Both the position numbers and the translations under genes were made by a program. Shown piece after piece: positions 1 to 11,340 of a DNA stretch of 64,000 bases. The first letter of the stretch is position 1, and every line of letters starts with the position of its first letter. The notes beneath the pieces were generated by a model. The model was not told where the DNA came from. It searched no databases and saw only the letters and a list, made by a program, of their open reading frames with translations. The DNA is taken from assembly GCA_016630905.1 (NCBI GenBank), contig WBMQ01000011.1, positions 496,001-560,000 on the forward strand. Reading direction: 5' to 3'. This DNA comes from Capillidium heterosporum. Taxonomy: Eukaryota > Entomophthoromycota > Entomophthoromycetes > Entomophthorales > Capillidiaceae.

Positions 1-90
1 ACGACTTCCATCCATCAGCAACTGTACTCGAGGTAGATTAGTTACAAAGCCTGTATTTGTGGTGATACCGTCTTCAATAATAATTCGAAA
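1..90 (-). pseudogene. Partial thioredoxin-like fragment running off the left edge
   Basis: Read on the minus strand, this stretch encodes about 29 residues without a stop, including NLPRVQLLMDG, which resembles the cis-proline/strand-4 part of thioredoxins (aIPTv..F.dG). A diverged nucleotide match lies at about 1560-1665, in the same order relative to the decayed copy at 1713-2240, so a larger unit seems to have been duplicated. It could be an exon of a further thioredoxin-like gene outside the window or decayed DNA. Only the similarity of pattern supports it. Confidence 0.3.
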
Positions 91-170
91 ATTAGATTTC
101 TATATAAAAGCTGCTATCTGATAAGTGAAATACCTTAAGTATAGAAACTAAATAAGTTAGATAATTTTAG

Positions 171-719
171 TTAAACTAAGCCATGAAGATTCTTAGCCAT
201 CTGTTGAATAGCTTGGATGTTAGAACCAACTACAGCCCTCCATATATCCTTCTTGAAATAGCTTCGGACAGTGGGGATGGTATGAACCTCTAACCTGGAG
301 CCAATCTCCTAATTCAAGCCAGTTAGCCCTATTTACCTAAATCAAAGTTTTACGGGGATTTTATCGATATCCATCTTGAAGAAGGCAACACTCTTATATT
401 TTGCTGATTCCATCTCAAACGCTGGCTGTACTGCTTTGGAATTACTGTGTGGTTTTTAGTAGCCGTTGGTTGGAAGCATACGTACCTGCTCCATGGAGCG
501 TAGAAGTGTATCATCACCTAGCGCGAATGTTAATTTATGTAAAGTTGAGTAAATTTATAACCTTGTGGTTCTTTTTGAGAACTCGGTGGTACTCACTGAA
601 CGATTTGATCTCTCTAACCTTTAGAAGTTGATTTGGTTAGGTAGAAGGCAGATGGTACTTACCAAACCAAAGGGATTAGAAATGACTGCTGCACCAACAA
701 TTAAGAATAGTAATTTCAT
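171..719 (-). CDS. Secreted thioredoxin-fold protein with serines in place of the CxxC cysteines
   Basis: Five exons read on the minus strand from an ATG at 719 to a TAA at 171-173, joined by short GT-AG introns (about 44-49 nt). The product is about 115 residues: a hydrophobic N-terminal signal peptide (MKLLFLIVGAAVIS), then a thioredoxin fold. Recognisable parts are HFYAPW before the active site, FFKMDIDKIPE (the usual KVDvDe strand and helix), the cis-proline HTIPTV and a C-terminal helix NIQAIQQMAKNL. The active site, which in PDI/thioredoxin is WCGxCK, here reads WSSNSK, so both redox cysteines are replaced by serine; an intron falls inside the motif. The fold is supported by pattern along the whole length; the function is unknown, but disulfide exchange by this motif is not expected. 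A chaperone-like or binding role in the secretory pathway or outside the cell is inference. Confidence 0.62.
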
Positions 720-1712
720 CTCTATCAAAAATTGTATCTAAAAAATTTAAGGTCAAGTATTTTTACATTATTTATTTTTAGGAAATCATAATGGTGGGAG
801 TGATTTTATACATGTTATTACTTTAACTCAGTTAACACATTACTAGCTTTACATGGGTATATTTGAATACCTTTTGTCAGATATTATAAATTGGATCCAC
901 TTGATCGGCTGCTTATCACCTCTTGTTTCTCTAAAGCTCAGCTTTGTATTCTTTATTACTATTCAATGTATAGTAAAAATGCTTTGAAAGACACTTACCA
1001 TTTAATTGTAATTATAGACCGGTTATCGCTACATGAATATATCACTGAAGGCTATTCGTTATAAAAGGTATGCTTAGGCCTACTGGTTTTATTTTTCCCA
1101 GCTAGTTGGTACTCGAATCTATGAGTGATCGACGTTGGTAGAAAATTGTCCAAAAACGCATGTATTGTAAGCACCGAAATTGAGACTATTATTAGAAAAA
1201 AGTGGATGGAGAAGTGATCGGGTATAGAGGACAAATAATAAACCGAATAAAATGTACAGCTTAAAGTAGGTAGATAATGACTATCGATAGTTATAAACAT
1301 ACTCTAATTTTATGCCATAGTAAGTTGCTGGTCCTAATGAGATCGTATATGAAAGGCAGATATTTACCAAAGTAGAATGAAGTGCCAACCATTCATTTGA
1401 AGTATCAACTCTAATAAATTTTGTCTTGATAATCTTTTAAAAAGAATAAATCTTATCCTTGGCACCAGTTAATTTCAGTGATGAAAAAGCTTCCTACATA
1501 CATATAATTTTGTAAACTTTATGTAAATAGTTTGTAGATGGTCAAGTTTAGTGGCGTCCATTTGTTGAGTCGAGGATGACGGTTATCATAAAGTTTATAT
1601 TTGGGATGGTGACGACCTCAATTCCAACGATTGGTTGGAAGTAGAAACTATACAAAGGAAAGAGCTTTTTTAATAAGTAGATATAAAATTGGATAAATTG
1701 GATGATTTTGGA
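720..1712. other. Intergenic, AT-rich; contains a diverged repeat of the left edge
   Basis: No gene is supported. The part at about 1560-1665 is a diverged copy of the fragment at 1-90; the rest is AT-rich with only short chance reading frames. Confidence 0.5.
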
Positions 1713-2240
1713 TCAAGCTAGGCCATGAAGGTTCTTAGCCATCTGCTGCAAGGCCTTGAGGTCTAAACTGATAGAATTCCTCTGTTGAACTCCTTTGAAG
1801 TAATTTATGGTGATGGGTATGCTATGGTTGTCTAAACTAGGGTTTACCTCCTAACACCGATTTAATCTTAACTGATCAACTAAAAATTTACTGGGATTTC
1901 ATATATATTGAATTTGAAGCAGGGAATGCCCAGACACTTTTCCTATTTCCTTTAGCGTCGCATTGACTATTTGAGAAAGAATACATGGTGTCAGTAATCG
2001 TTGGTTGAAATGGTACTTATGCGCTCTATGTGATGTAGAAACTTATCATTACTTAGTGCACAAGTTAGGCTAAGCAATGTTTTAGATATTTTACCTTTCG
2101 GTTTCAATTGAAAACTTTGTGATATGCATCGATCAATTATATTTCTTTAGCCTTTCAAAATGATTTAGTTGAATAGGAGGCAAACTATACTCAACCTACC
2201 AATCCAAAGACATTGAAAGTGACAGTGATAGTAATTATTA
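1713..2240 (-). pseudogene. Decayed copy of the serine-site thioredoxin-like gene
   Basis: Aligns by eye with 171-719 in the same orientation. The last exon still encodes the same C-terminal helix (LDLKALQQMAKNLHGLA) followed by a TGA at 1713-1715, and the HSIPI cis-proline region is visible. Upstream the copy is broken: the position matching the start ATG reads TAA, the tryptophan of the active-site block reads TAG, and the central exon is out of frame. The intron skeleton is still visible. It is a duplicate that has lost coding capacity, and it shows this family duplicated locally. Confidence 0.6.
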
Positions 2241-4099
2241 AATATATAAACTCCATATCTATTAGAGTATAATGTAAAGTTTTTTACTATTAATCACTTT
2301 TATTTCTTCTATACCTTTTTATATCTTTCGCTGGTAGGTATTGGAAGTGCCTACGAGTTTGAAGGTAAACTTATAATAGGAAACTATTCAAAAGAATGTA
2401 TATTTAGCGCTGAATGGAACCAGCCTGAAATGAAAATTCCCACATTATATATATGCCTAGAAGAGTATGGACTTTAAATAGAGTGTATAGTATAACTTGC
2501 CCTTGATTATCTTTCTAATGGTGCTAAAAATATTTTGTAAAGCCTTGTGTTTCGGAAATGATATGGCAGGGTATTTTCGTATATAGTAGTATGCTATATT
2601 TATACAGCTAGCTATATATATTGTTATATACTATAAGTTATACTCTGTTGATATATTTTTATCACCCTTAATCACCTCCATATAACACAACTTTAGAAAC
2701 CGCATTTATATTATTATGTGATGGGACATGTGCTGTTATAAAAAATTGAATGAAAGCCTCTATATATATACTAAAATCGATTAAACTTTTTTATACATTT
2801 AAATAAATAGATTTTTATTCTTGTTTGTCTCTATCCTCCTTCAGCCTTAGCACTATAGTAAAATCAAGATTCACAAAAAATCTACAGGATGAAGACAGCC
2901 TATTCTAATTGAAACTGGATGTTACATCGACATTTAGCTAAAGTTTTATCGTATACTTCATCAGCTTGTTGATATACCATATTCAATTAAGAGACTACTT
3001 TACTATTCAAATATATGAGTTCCATATTTAAGGTATTGTCAATTTTAGTGTTCATTTTAGCGTATTTGAACAGGTTTACTATACTATTGAATCCTATGGT
3101 TTTTTGAATGTATATTTCCATCATACTTTACTCTTATTACCTTAAATATAATAAAAGATATATTGCAAATTCTTTTAGTATAATACCCAATATACCATTG
3201 TCAACCATATTTCTAACTATATGTAAACTTACAGTGATAAAAACAGTAGCTCTGCTTCTTACATCAATCAAGTTTAAATTTCTAGCTACCTTGCAAAAAA
3301 TAATTGAAGTTTAGTCCGAAATTTTAACAAATGATCGAATGCTGTGCCGCTTTAAGTGTGAAAATCATTTTTCATTAAAGTTTAATTTACATCTAGAGTA
3401 TATATATTTTTAATTTTCTTTTACTATTGAATTATATACTACTACATTCAATTACCTTTATATAGTGTGCCGATTAAATTTTTCTATAAATGTATTTTTG
3501 AACGTATAGTAAAACGTAAACTATCTGTTCTACAAACTGAGCCAAAATTTGTACTATTAGCTTGCTTTCTCTTTTTGTAAATTCCTAGAATTCTCAATCA
3601 CTTTTTATTATAGAAAGTACCCATAACTTAACAATAAAAACATTCCTTTAAACACTACGCTTTTAATGAAGAAGGTAGCTATATTTTATATCTATAGTTA
3701 GGAAAGTTCAGTCAGACCGATAGGTAGGTACTATAGTATATAAATACATTCAAATCCGTGCTAAATTCCTATGTTTACATATCTTTTCTATTTACAACGT
3801 AATCTATATTAGCTTTTCTGAGCAAGATACTTGAAGCGGTAATAGCAGTATTAGATGATAAAGGATGTTATGTATTAACTAGATAGAATCAATTTCTTTA
3901 TCAACTTATACTACTCTATCTATACTTTGAAGCTATTAAAAGGAGCTTTTTATCTAGACTGGTGCAACTCAATTTAAATGAGCATGAATTTTAGTACCTG
4001 ATGCAAAAGAAACTCAAGAAAATCATATACGCAGATGGTTAACTTCAACATTTCAATAAAGGAACTCTTATACTCAAATACTTTAGCAATCTAACTGGT
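2241..4099. other. Gene-poor AT-rich stretch
   Basis: Only short AT-rich reading frames, no recognisable domain, splice pattern or RNA gene. Nothing that I can support. Confidence 0.5.
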
Positions 4100-5312
4100 T
4101 GTCATAATATAGCCTATAGCTTAGAGAACTTCGAAAAGATGTTGAAGATAGATTCGATAAACTATCAAAGACTATTAAAGTATCATATTAATATTGAAAA
4201 AGATTTGACTATATGTTATATTGGTTAGTTTTCAGTCTTTCCAATTTCAAGCATATGCCCATCGAGTTCAATGAGTTTACTAGGTATGCTTTCGATAACT
4301 TTGTCCTAGAAAGTCCATTACACTTTAAACCTTTCCAATGCAATTTTTGATAATAACGCTCTCCTTGCAATTAGAGACTCTTTCCAGATTTCAAATCTTT
4401 AGCTCTAAACTCTTTAGATACGATAGTATCAATTGAATTGACGATTTCAACTTTGAAATGCTTATGAATACACAACTACTAGTTTACCACCTCTAATGCT
4501 TACCACCTCTAATGTTTTCCAAACATTGCTGATTTGGATGTCAAGTATATTAGATTTATAGCTGGAGTAGCGGATTCTACTTTATCAACCTTTCCAAAGA
4601 TTTCAAAACCCAAACTTGATGTGAATTTAAATAGGGAAGCTGATAGACTAGATGTTTTGAATCGATTTTTAAATTCCAACGTTTTATCGAGCTTAAAGAA
4701 ACTATATGCTATATATTTTTGGTGGAATATAATCTTCTGATTAGATTTCAATTCTTGAGTGAAACTTGAGACGTTAGGTATCTACAATATCTTGAACTTT
4801 TTTAGCATTAGCAACCTTTTACGCTTGAAAAAGCTACATATCGAAGTAGATATCGACGACTGCCATACCATCGCATCCACTATACTCACTGAACTTTCCA
4901 AGTTAAGAGATAATCTACTGGACGAAATCTTCAATCTCACCTCAGGAACAAAACTGTAGAGATTGAAATTGATAACAGTGAATACATTAACCAATACACT
5001 GATTATCTTTCTGGTTAGTTTAGTGACGTTACATGGATTGTAGTTGGGCAATTTTCGGAAGAATACATTACAATAGCGGCATACATACTTTTTACTTTAA
5101 TAACGCGAATGTTTTGTATCCTACACCTATACAATCTCAACTTGAAGATCCGATATTTCATCTGTTGTATTTCCAAAATCAATGATGTTGAAGGTTCTAA
5201 ACCTTTCCAATACTATGAAGAAATGACTTGTGCAATGTGCGTATATACCTGTAAAGATGGAAAAGCCTAAAAAGTGTAAAAATTCCCGATTGCTTCTTTT
5301 TAGTAAACTCAT
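4100..5312 (-). pseudogene. Leucine-rich-repeat relic, probably F-box/LRR type
   Basis: Several minus-strand fragments in shifting frames look like irregular leucine-rich repeats (for example IPSKLIELDGHMLEI near 4270 and HFFIVLERFRTFNIIDF near 5210). On the plus strand the segment aacctttccaa recurs, the reverse of a codon series reading LERF/LEKV, as expected for repeat units. No continuous frame, start codon or F-box was found, so I read this as the remains of a gene like the F-box/LRR relic at 7937-9101. A highly spliced live gene cannot be excluded. Confidence 0.3.
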
Positions 5313-5995
5313 GTACCTTTTAAGCTTTCTATCCTCTCATTGCAGTTTGCCAATAAAGCACCATCACTTATACTTTATATATACCTTGATATTGTAAGCT
5401 TAATAAACGTATTTCTTTTGTAGATCGATATTTTATATTTTAAAATACTAATGAAGGGATATGAACCTGTCAATAGCAAATTGATGAAATCAAGCTATCC
5501 GAAAATATACTAATTTTTAACAACAGTTGCACTACTGACTATATGCTAATATCTAATTTAAAAGTGTGCTATTTATGGACTGCTTTAATTTCAGGCTTAG
5601 ATAGGAAATCTTCTACATGCGGTCTAAAGATTTCGAAATCTAATGAAAAATGATGTAAAAATTGACCCAGTCTAAATTTCAAATGTCATGCACTTGGAAC
5701 CAATTATCATAGTGATAAACCCAGGGTTTCACTTCTATTTGCTCTTCGCATCAATAGATTATGATTTCAGTTAGTAACTGCTTGGCCTTCTAGAATAATA
5801 GCTTGAAGCACCACTACTTCCACTTTCCTAAACGATTTCATTGGTTTAGGTGATCGGACTTGGAAAAGTGGAACTAAAGAGTTGCCGGCAACCAATCAAC
5901 AATCGCTAAGTTGCGATTTATCATAGTCTTAAGGCATAAAGTTTAACCAAGTAGAGTTCGGATTGTGGGAAACTTGGTAACCTGACCGGTTTTAC
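5313..5995. other. Intergenic with one protein-like minus-strand fragment
   Basis: Minus-strand bases about 5570-5680 encode a short open stretch (LDFEIFRPHVEDFL) that looks protein-like but has no start, splice context or recognised family. It may be further LRR debris. The right end is the promoter of the kinase gene at 6177. Confidence 0.3.
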
Positions 5996-6003
5996 TATAT
6001 AAA
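5996..6003 (+). promoter_or_regulatory. TATA box of the choline/ethanolamine kinase gene
   Basis: TATATAAA lies about 180 bases upstream of the ATG at 6177. It is so close to the upstream in-frame ATG at 6015 that the latter would fall before or at the expected transcription start, which favours translation from 6177. Confidence 0.5.
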
Positions 6004-6176
6004 CCTCTCTTATCATGAAATTTAAGCATCTTTTTTCTCCACAGCCTTTCCTTTCCTTTTTGAAAACCTTCAAGATTAAGAATCTCCGCCGAATTTTGAC
6101 TTGCAGCTTAAGGATACTCAAACCATCTTGTAAAAAACCAACCTCCAACTCTAATTTAAAGACAACCACAGTCACC

Positions 6177-7459
6177 ATGACTCCTACCCTACTCGATTCA
6201 CCAGGTAAAATACATGTTTAGTTGCCTATTTTGACCGTTTTAATTTTAGCTGGTCCTAGACCCGAATTTGGAACGCGATCCATCTCGGATTGTTCTCCCA
6301 TCACTTCGCCGAGGCTCAGGCCTAAGAAGGCGACTACGATCCCTAACGATGATTTCACGTTGGATTTAAAGTAATAACTATATTTATATCTACCTTTTAC
6401 TGACTTTTCTATAGAGAACTTAAGGGAACCGACAACTTAAAACCCCAGGTTTACAAGCTTGTAAAGAGTCAGATTGGCTCATGGAGGGACTGTACTCTCG
6501 ACAATATCCACTTAACCCCGCTTTCGGGTGCCATGACCAACTGTATTTACTTTGTCGAAAACAAGGATCCAAAGCTATTCAAAGGTCCTAAAAAAGTACT
6601 ACTCCGTATCTATGGAGTAGGTGCTGAACAGTTCGTCGATCGTACTAAGGAGATTGAATGGCTAGCCAAACTTTCCACTTGCAAAGTCGGCCCCAAGCTC
6701 CTGGGTACCTTCACCAACGGAAGGTTGGAGGAGTACTTGGACTCGGATACTTTGACTCACGAGGATATAGTAAATCCCAACACTTCCAAGTACATCGCTC
6801 AACGTATGTCAGATCTACACAGCATCGTTAATGTGTACCCTCCTTCTGCCAACGTAACCCCCGAAATCTGGACCAACATCTTCAAATGGCTTCCCGTTGC
6901 CAAAAAAGAGTTCTATAACCTCGACCACAAATTGACTTCCGACTGTTACCCTATCAATATCGAAAGCTTAGAAGAAAAAGCCAACTTACTCAAAACTAAG
7001 TTGGACGCTCTTCAATCACCTATTGTCTTCTGCCACAACGACGCCCAGTATGGCAACATCCTACGGCTGAAGACGAATGGCGAACTAGTGGTAGTAGACT
7101 TTGAATATGCTGGGTACAACTACAGAGGATTCGATATCGCCAACCACTTCTGTGAGTTTATGGCCAACTATCACACTTCTACTCCCCACAAACTGAATCC
7201 TAACGACTATCCCTCTTTGGAACTACGCCACAACTTCTTGAAGGCCTACCTCAAGTCGCAAAGCCTGCCGCAAAACCAGCTTGATAGCCTAGCAGCTGAA
7301 GTCGAGTGCTTCAAGCTGGCTTCCCACCTCATGTGGGGACTGTGGGGCATTATCCAAGCTAGTACTTCCACCATAGATTTCGACTACTATGGCGTATGGT
7401 ACCCAACGTCTTCACCTCTTCGAATCGCAACTCGAGCACTTGTAAATTTTTCGCTTTAG
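6177..7459 (+). CDS. Choline/ethanolamine kinase
   Basis: Phosphorylates choline and/or ethanolamine with ATP, the first step of the CDP-choline (Kennedy) route to phospholipids; a cytosolic enzyme. Three exons, 6177-6204, 6250-6370 and 6415-7459, give 397 residues in one continuous frame. The kinase fold is clear: LSGAMTN near the N-lobe start, the catalytic Brenner-type motif CHNDAQYGNIL with its aspartate, and the metal-binding DFEYAGYNYRGFDIANHF typical of the choline kinase family. Length is slightly below that of the yeast enzymes because the N-terminal extension is short. I chose the ATG at 6177 (context ACCATGA); an in-frame ATG at 6015 exists but sits next to the TATA box. Sequence does not decide between choline and ethanolamine as preferred substrate. 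Confidence 0.93.
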
Positions 7460-7936
7460 CTTCTAACTCTAACCCCTTCTTCCTACTAAACCTTTTTCCT
7501 AAACCTAATAAACCCTTTCTTTTGATAATCATTTAGTTTGTCTTTGTTTTGATATAAATATGTTTAATGCAATAGTATATTTGATGGCAAGTTTTAGAAA
7601 GATAATGTGAGTATATGTATATACTTTATGCTTATCAAAACCAAGTCTTTAAGATTTAAACATTAATATACCTATAGTTTCTCTAGCGTCTTTTCAAAAA
7701 TCTGATAATCTGAACGAATGACTGTAGAACTAAAGTGTACTATCCCATCATTTCTATCGGTATCTACAATATTTCAATTATAAACTAAGATCTAGCTAAT
7801 GGAACTCAAAAATCAGTAAACTTTGATGAGTAGAAGAGTAAACAAATATCGCCAAATAAATGAAGCATAACTTCGAATACATATAAATACTGCCTTCATT
7901 GATAGCAGCTAGATCACTACTCAACTTTTTAAACTT
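7460..7936. other. Intergenic, AT-rich
   Basis: 3' flank of the kinase gene; no gene or site that I can support. Confidence 0.5.
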
Positions 7937-9101
7937 TCAATAGTCAAGATCGGTAATATTAGCCTCACAAAGTTTAGAAGAGTTGGTACTCAAAACCAGA
8001 AACCTTGGGAAGTTCAGTTGGACAGTATCCAAGTAGCTGGAAATTAAAGCTTTGCTGAGGTTTAGCAAATCTATTTCCAATTCCAAAGTTAAAATACTCG
8101 AAATATGGCTTAGGAGATGGATGAAATTGATATTTAGACCTACTCTGGGGCATATATTAGGATTTCTTAATTTTGACGTCAATGATACTCGGGTAGGTGT
8201 TTTGAAAGTTGAGAACGGTGCTTCAGCCATAAGCTCTAAATTAGTTAGACTAAACACTTTCTTGAAAATTTTAATGAATCGTTCAGCATCTTAGGGATAT
8301 CAATCTAAGTTGAAACGGAGATGGATCAAATGTTCCATATTGAAGTTTGAAAGGCAAATACTGTAATCTATAGAGAGATATTGTATATGTTTATAGTGAC
8401 TGGCAAGTAGACAAGCTCCCCTGTTATAAATATAACTGGACTTTTAATTTACCAAGTTGAGTCGGCATTTTGAATAAAATAAACAGTTAATCTAATCCCT
8501 ACAGAAGCCGGAATTTCACTTTCGAATTTTAGGGAAAACTATATCCCTGGACATTACATTTAGCCTACAACCAATGTTCCATAAACTTAACTCGATGAGA
8601 TTGGAGAACTGTTGTGGATATGGTTAAAGAAACTTCTTTTGAGAACCATGCATCGATGTTGAGAAAATCAAAGTTTGATTTCGATAGGTCTGAAAAGGCA
8701 AAAGTATCTGTATTGATTCGTATGTAACTGAACTAAATTTGTAATCCTATATAAATATTGAATCGTTTGATTGCTCGCATCTTTCTCTACTACGAACATC
8801 TTTATCTTAAAGTCAGCTTTTTCATATGAACCATTCCAAATCGGGTAGGAAGACTATAGAAAAACGCTAAATCTACCTAGCTATTTTATTATGCAAATTG
8901 TTAGATTTTAGCTAATAGTAAATTGCTATAGAGCTTGAAGAAGAGTAGTGGCCTTACTTTTTCATCGAAGGAATGGTTCAATGATTTTAGTGGAATTCGG
9001 TCTTCCCAGGTTAAATAGCAAAGTATCTCTTCTAACAGAAAACCAGGTAAACTTTGTAGGTTGGATATCTTTAATGTGGTTGGGGATTGAGTTACATTCA
9101 A
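7937..9101 (-). pseudogene. F-box/leucine-rich-repeat protein, broken
   Basis: At the 5' end (8901-9101, minus) is an F-box-like segment, LPGFLLEEILCYL followed by WEDRIPLKSLNHSF and a basic/hydrophobic tail, the usual layout of an F-box that binds Skp1 in SCF ubiquitin ligases. Downstream on the same strand come LRR-like pieces: FLNIDAWFSKEV, then NLIELSLWNIG in a frame shifted by one base, then the 106-residue stretch 7937-8257 with VFSLTNLELM and LELEIDLLNL. I find no ATG before the F-box (a stop precedes it in frame), and stops and a frame shift lie between the repeats. Introns could explain part of this, but the sum of defects favours a decaying member of a large F-box/LRR family. Confidence 0.5.
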
Positions 9102-9654
9102 ATACTTTTATCGATAGCTCTGAAGGAATTCAAGCCTCTTTTCTAGCCTGCAAAACTCTTTAAAATGGGGGCTCAGTTGAAAGTTTATTGGTTGATTCGA
9201 CACTTGCCTCACATAATAGATCACCAAATTTGTTAGTAGGTTTCTATCTTGGATGAAGTTCAACCAAACCAGCTATCGAGATGAATCCCCATACTAAACT
9301 TCAGTGACAATTAATCGTATTACCGACAAAACACTTTACAATCCATAGTTATATTTGATAGGAAAACATTTATAAATAATAATTAGAAGCCCCTATCGTA
9401 GAAAAAACTTTAAAAGTACAATCCAGTCTTATTCAATTTTGTTTTTTCATTTGTAGAAATCATCAACAGCACTAATTGACTTTTTGACATCAGTATTATC
9501 GATAATTCAAGTTGGTCCATCTCTTTTAGAAATACCGCTCAATGATCTTTGATTTTTCTTGCCAAGTTTTAAAATGAAGGTAACAAAGCAAATCTTTTTA
9601 AAGTTGTAATTTAAAGATATAGTTTATTTGGCATACTGTCTATTTTGCTCCATT
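9102..9654. other. Intergenic, AT-rich
   Basis: Nothing recognisable on either strand. Confidence 0.5.
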
Positions 9655-10261
9655 CTAATAGTTTAGATAGGATGAACATGCTAGATTTAAAACCAATCCT
9701 ATGATAAACACATTTGAAACGTGGCTATCAGAATAAGAAGTATTGGATTGACTTTGAGTTATCTTATTACTACCACTGGTTATAGATTTGTTTGATATGG
9801 ATTTAGATAGGGATGAAGCAGAAGACAACAATTTTGAATGAGATAGTGATGGAGATGAGAAAAAAGATTGAGTAGAAGATGAGGATGGGGATGGGCTATT
9901 TTAATAAATATTAGTTTTAAATTTTGAAAGTAAAATACCTGAGACTGAGCGGCGTAGAGTTAACTAAACTAGCAAGAAGAGGAGATTCGAAGCTAGCTGG
10001 CGGTGATTGCTGCTGAAGTTGAGGTTGATTAGATTGAACTACTTTGCTATTCAAGCTAAACTGGGGCAAGACTTTCGACTTTTTATCAGTAGATATAGGT
10101 TGGTTTAGGAACACCGGTTTAAAGTTGAGTACAGTATCTATAAACTTATGAGCATCGCACATCTAATGATAAATGAACTTACCTAACAGCTGCATCAACT
10201 TGGAATTACCGTCTTCTTTTATCGATTCTTGAGGTAAATAAACAAGTACTTGATCCTTCAT
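9655..10261 (-). CDS. Hypothetical serine-rich protein
   Basis: Not recognised. Minus-strand pieces form a plausible gene: a segment beginning MKDQVLVYLPQES (ATG at 10261), a middle segment CDAHKFIDTVLNFKPVFLN with a glutamine/proline-rich part, and a tail (9655 to about 9900) that is very rich in serine and ends FIIGLVLNLACSSYLNY. The middle and tail join cleanly across a GT-AG intron of about 45 nt. Between the first and middle parts there is an in-frame TAG next to a GTAAGT donor; no intron of normal size removes it while keeping frame, so the N-terminus may start at the second ATG (about 10162) or the first exon may end earlier. Composition suggests a disordered nuclear or regulatory protein, but this is a guess. 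Confidence 0.35.
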
Positions 10262-11340
10262 TATCGTTGGAAGTTCACCTACTGGGTCTACAACTTATTT
10301 TTTGAGATAGTGGTATCTAAGATATTAGCTTGGTATAAGGTGAAAAATTGAAGGAAAAATAATTTTGTAAGGTATTTAAACATATTCAAAGTGGCTAATA
10401 AAAGTTTGGATCCTTGGCCATTCAGCTTTAATATAATGTTGTTTGTCTACTTCAAACTTTCAAGTTTTATCAAGTTTATCGTATTTAAATATATGTTTTT
10501 ACTTTAAGGCTAGTAATTTAAGGTATATTTTCAAAGATTAATGATGTATTTTTATAATTCAATTGGCTATACATATGTAGCTAAAGTGATGGGAATTACA
10601 AAAGTCTAATATATATATAATGTGTACTTCAATAGCCTTTTATATTTAGGTAGCATTTATAGGTTCAAAGTTTATCGAGGTGATAAATGCAGTTTGATAC
10701 TTGATGCTGCTATCCACCAACTTAAAATTTGTTCGGATTGGGATGAACTACCTCCACCATATTTTTCCAAAACATTTGTAAGGATGACTTAGGTATATAC
10801 AACTATTATTTTGTAGTGATGCCAATAGAAGCTTATCGAATAAAGGTTGAATTTTTTAAAAGTGCTGTATTTTGCTATATATATTAAGCTTAATGGGGAT
10901 AACTTAACTTAAAAATTGCATAGTATATCCTATTTTACTTGTGAACTGTTTGCAGTAAACTTGTTGCTGTTTATAGTTGTATCTGTTGAGTTTTATAAGA
11001 AATTAAGCTGGAAAGGAATACTTGAGTCTAAATCATATGTACTAACATCGATTCCTAAAAAGTGCTATATCTAATTTATAATATGTACCAACTTTTAAAG
11101 GAAGAGTATCCGTTCAATTCCAAACTGAACTAACTGCAACTTTTAGATCGATTGATTGATAAACTTGGAATTGAATCAAAAAATTTAATCTTGCCCAAAC
11201 ATCAAGCTCAAAAGAAGTAGGAAATTAAGGTTGGAAGAGGTCGATGACAGTAAGCATTATTTTATATGTCTTTAAATAAACTGTATATGCTTTTTCTGTA
11301 AATAGGCACCACATAGAGAACTATTTAAAAGAGACATTAT
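10262..11340. other. Intergenic, AT-rich
   Basis: Possible upstream exon of the gene at 9655-10261 around 10290-10360 (minus, LYQANILDTTISKN), but no start codon. Otherwise nothing that I can support. Confidence 0.35.

Noticed and set aside
3108-3314. 68-codon plus-strand frame
   Set aside because: AT-driven composition, no motif, isolated in a gene-poor region.
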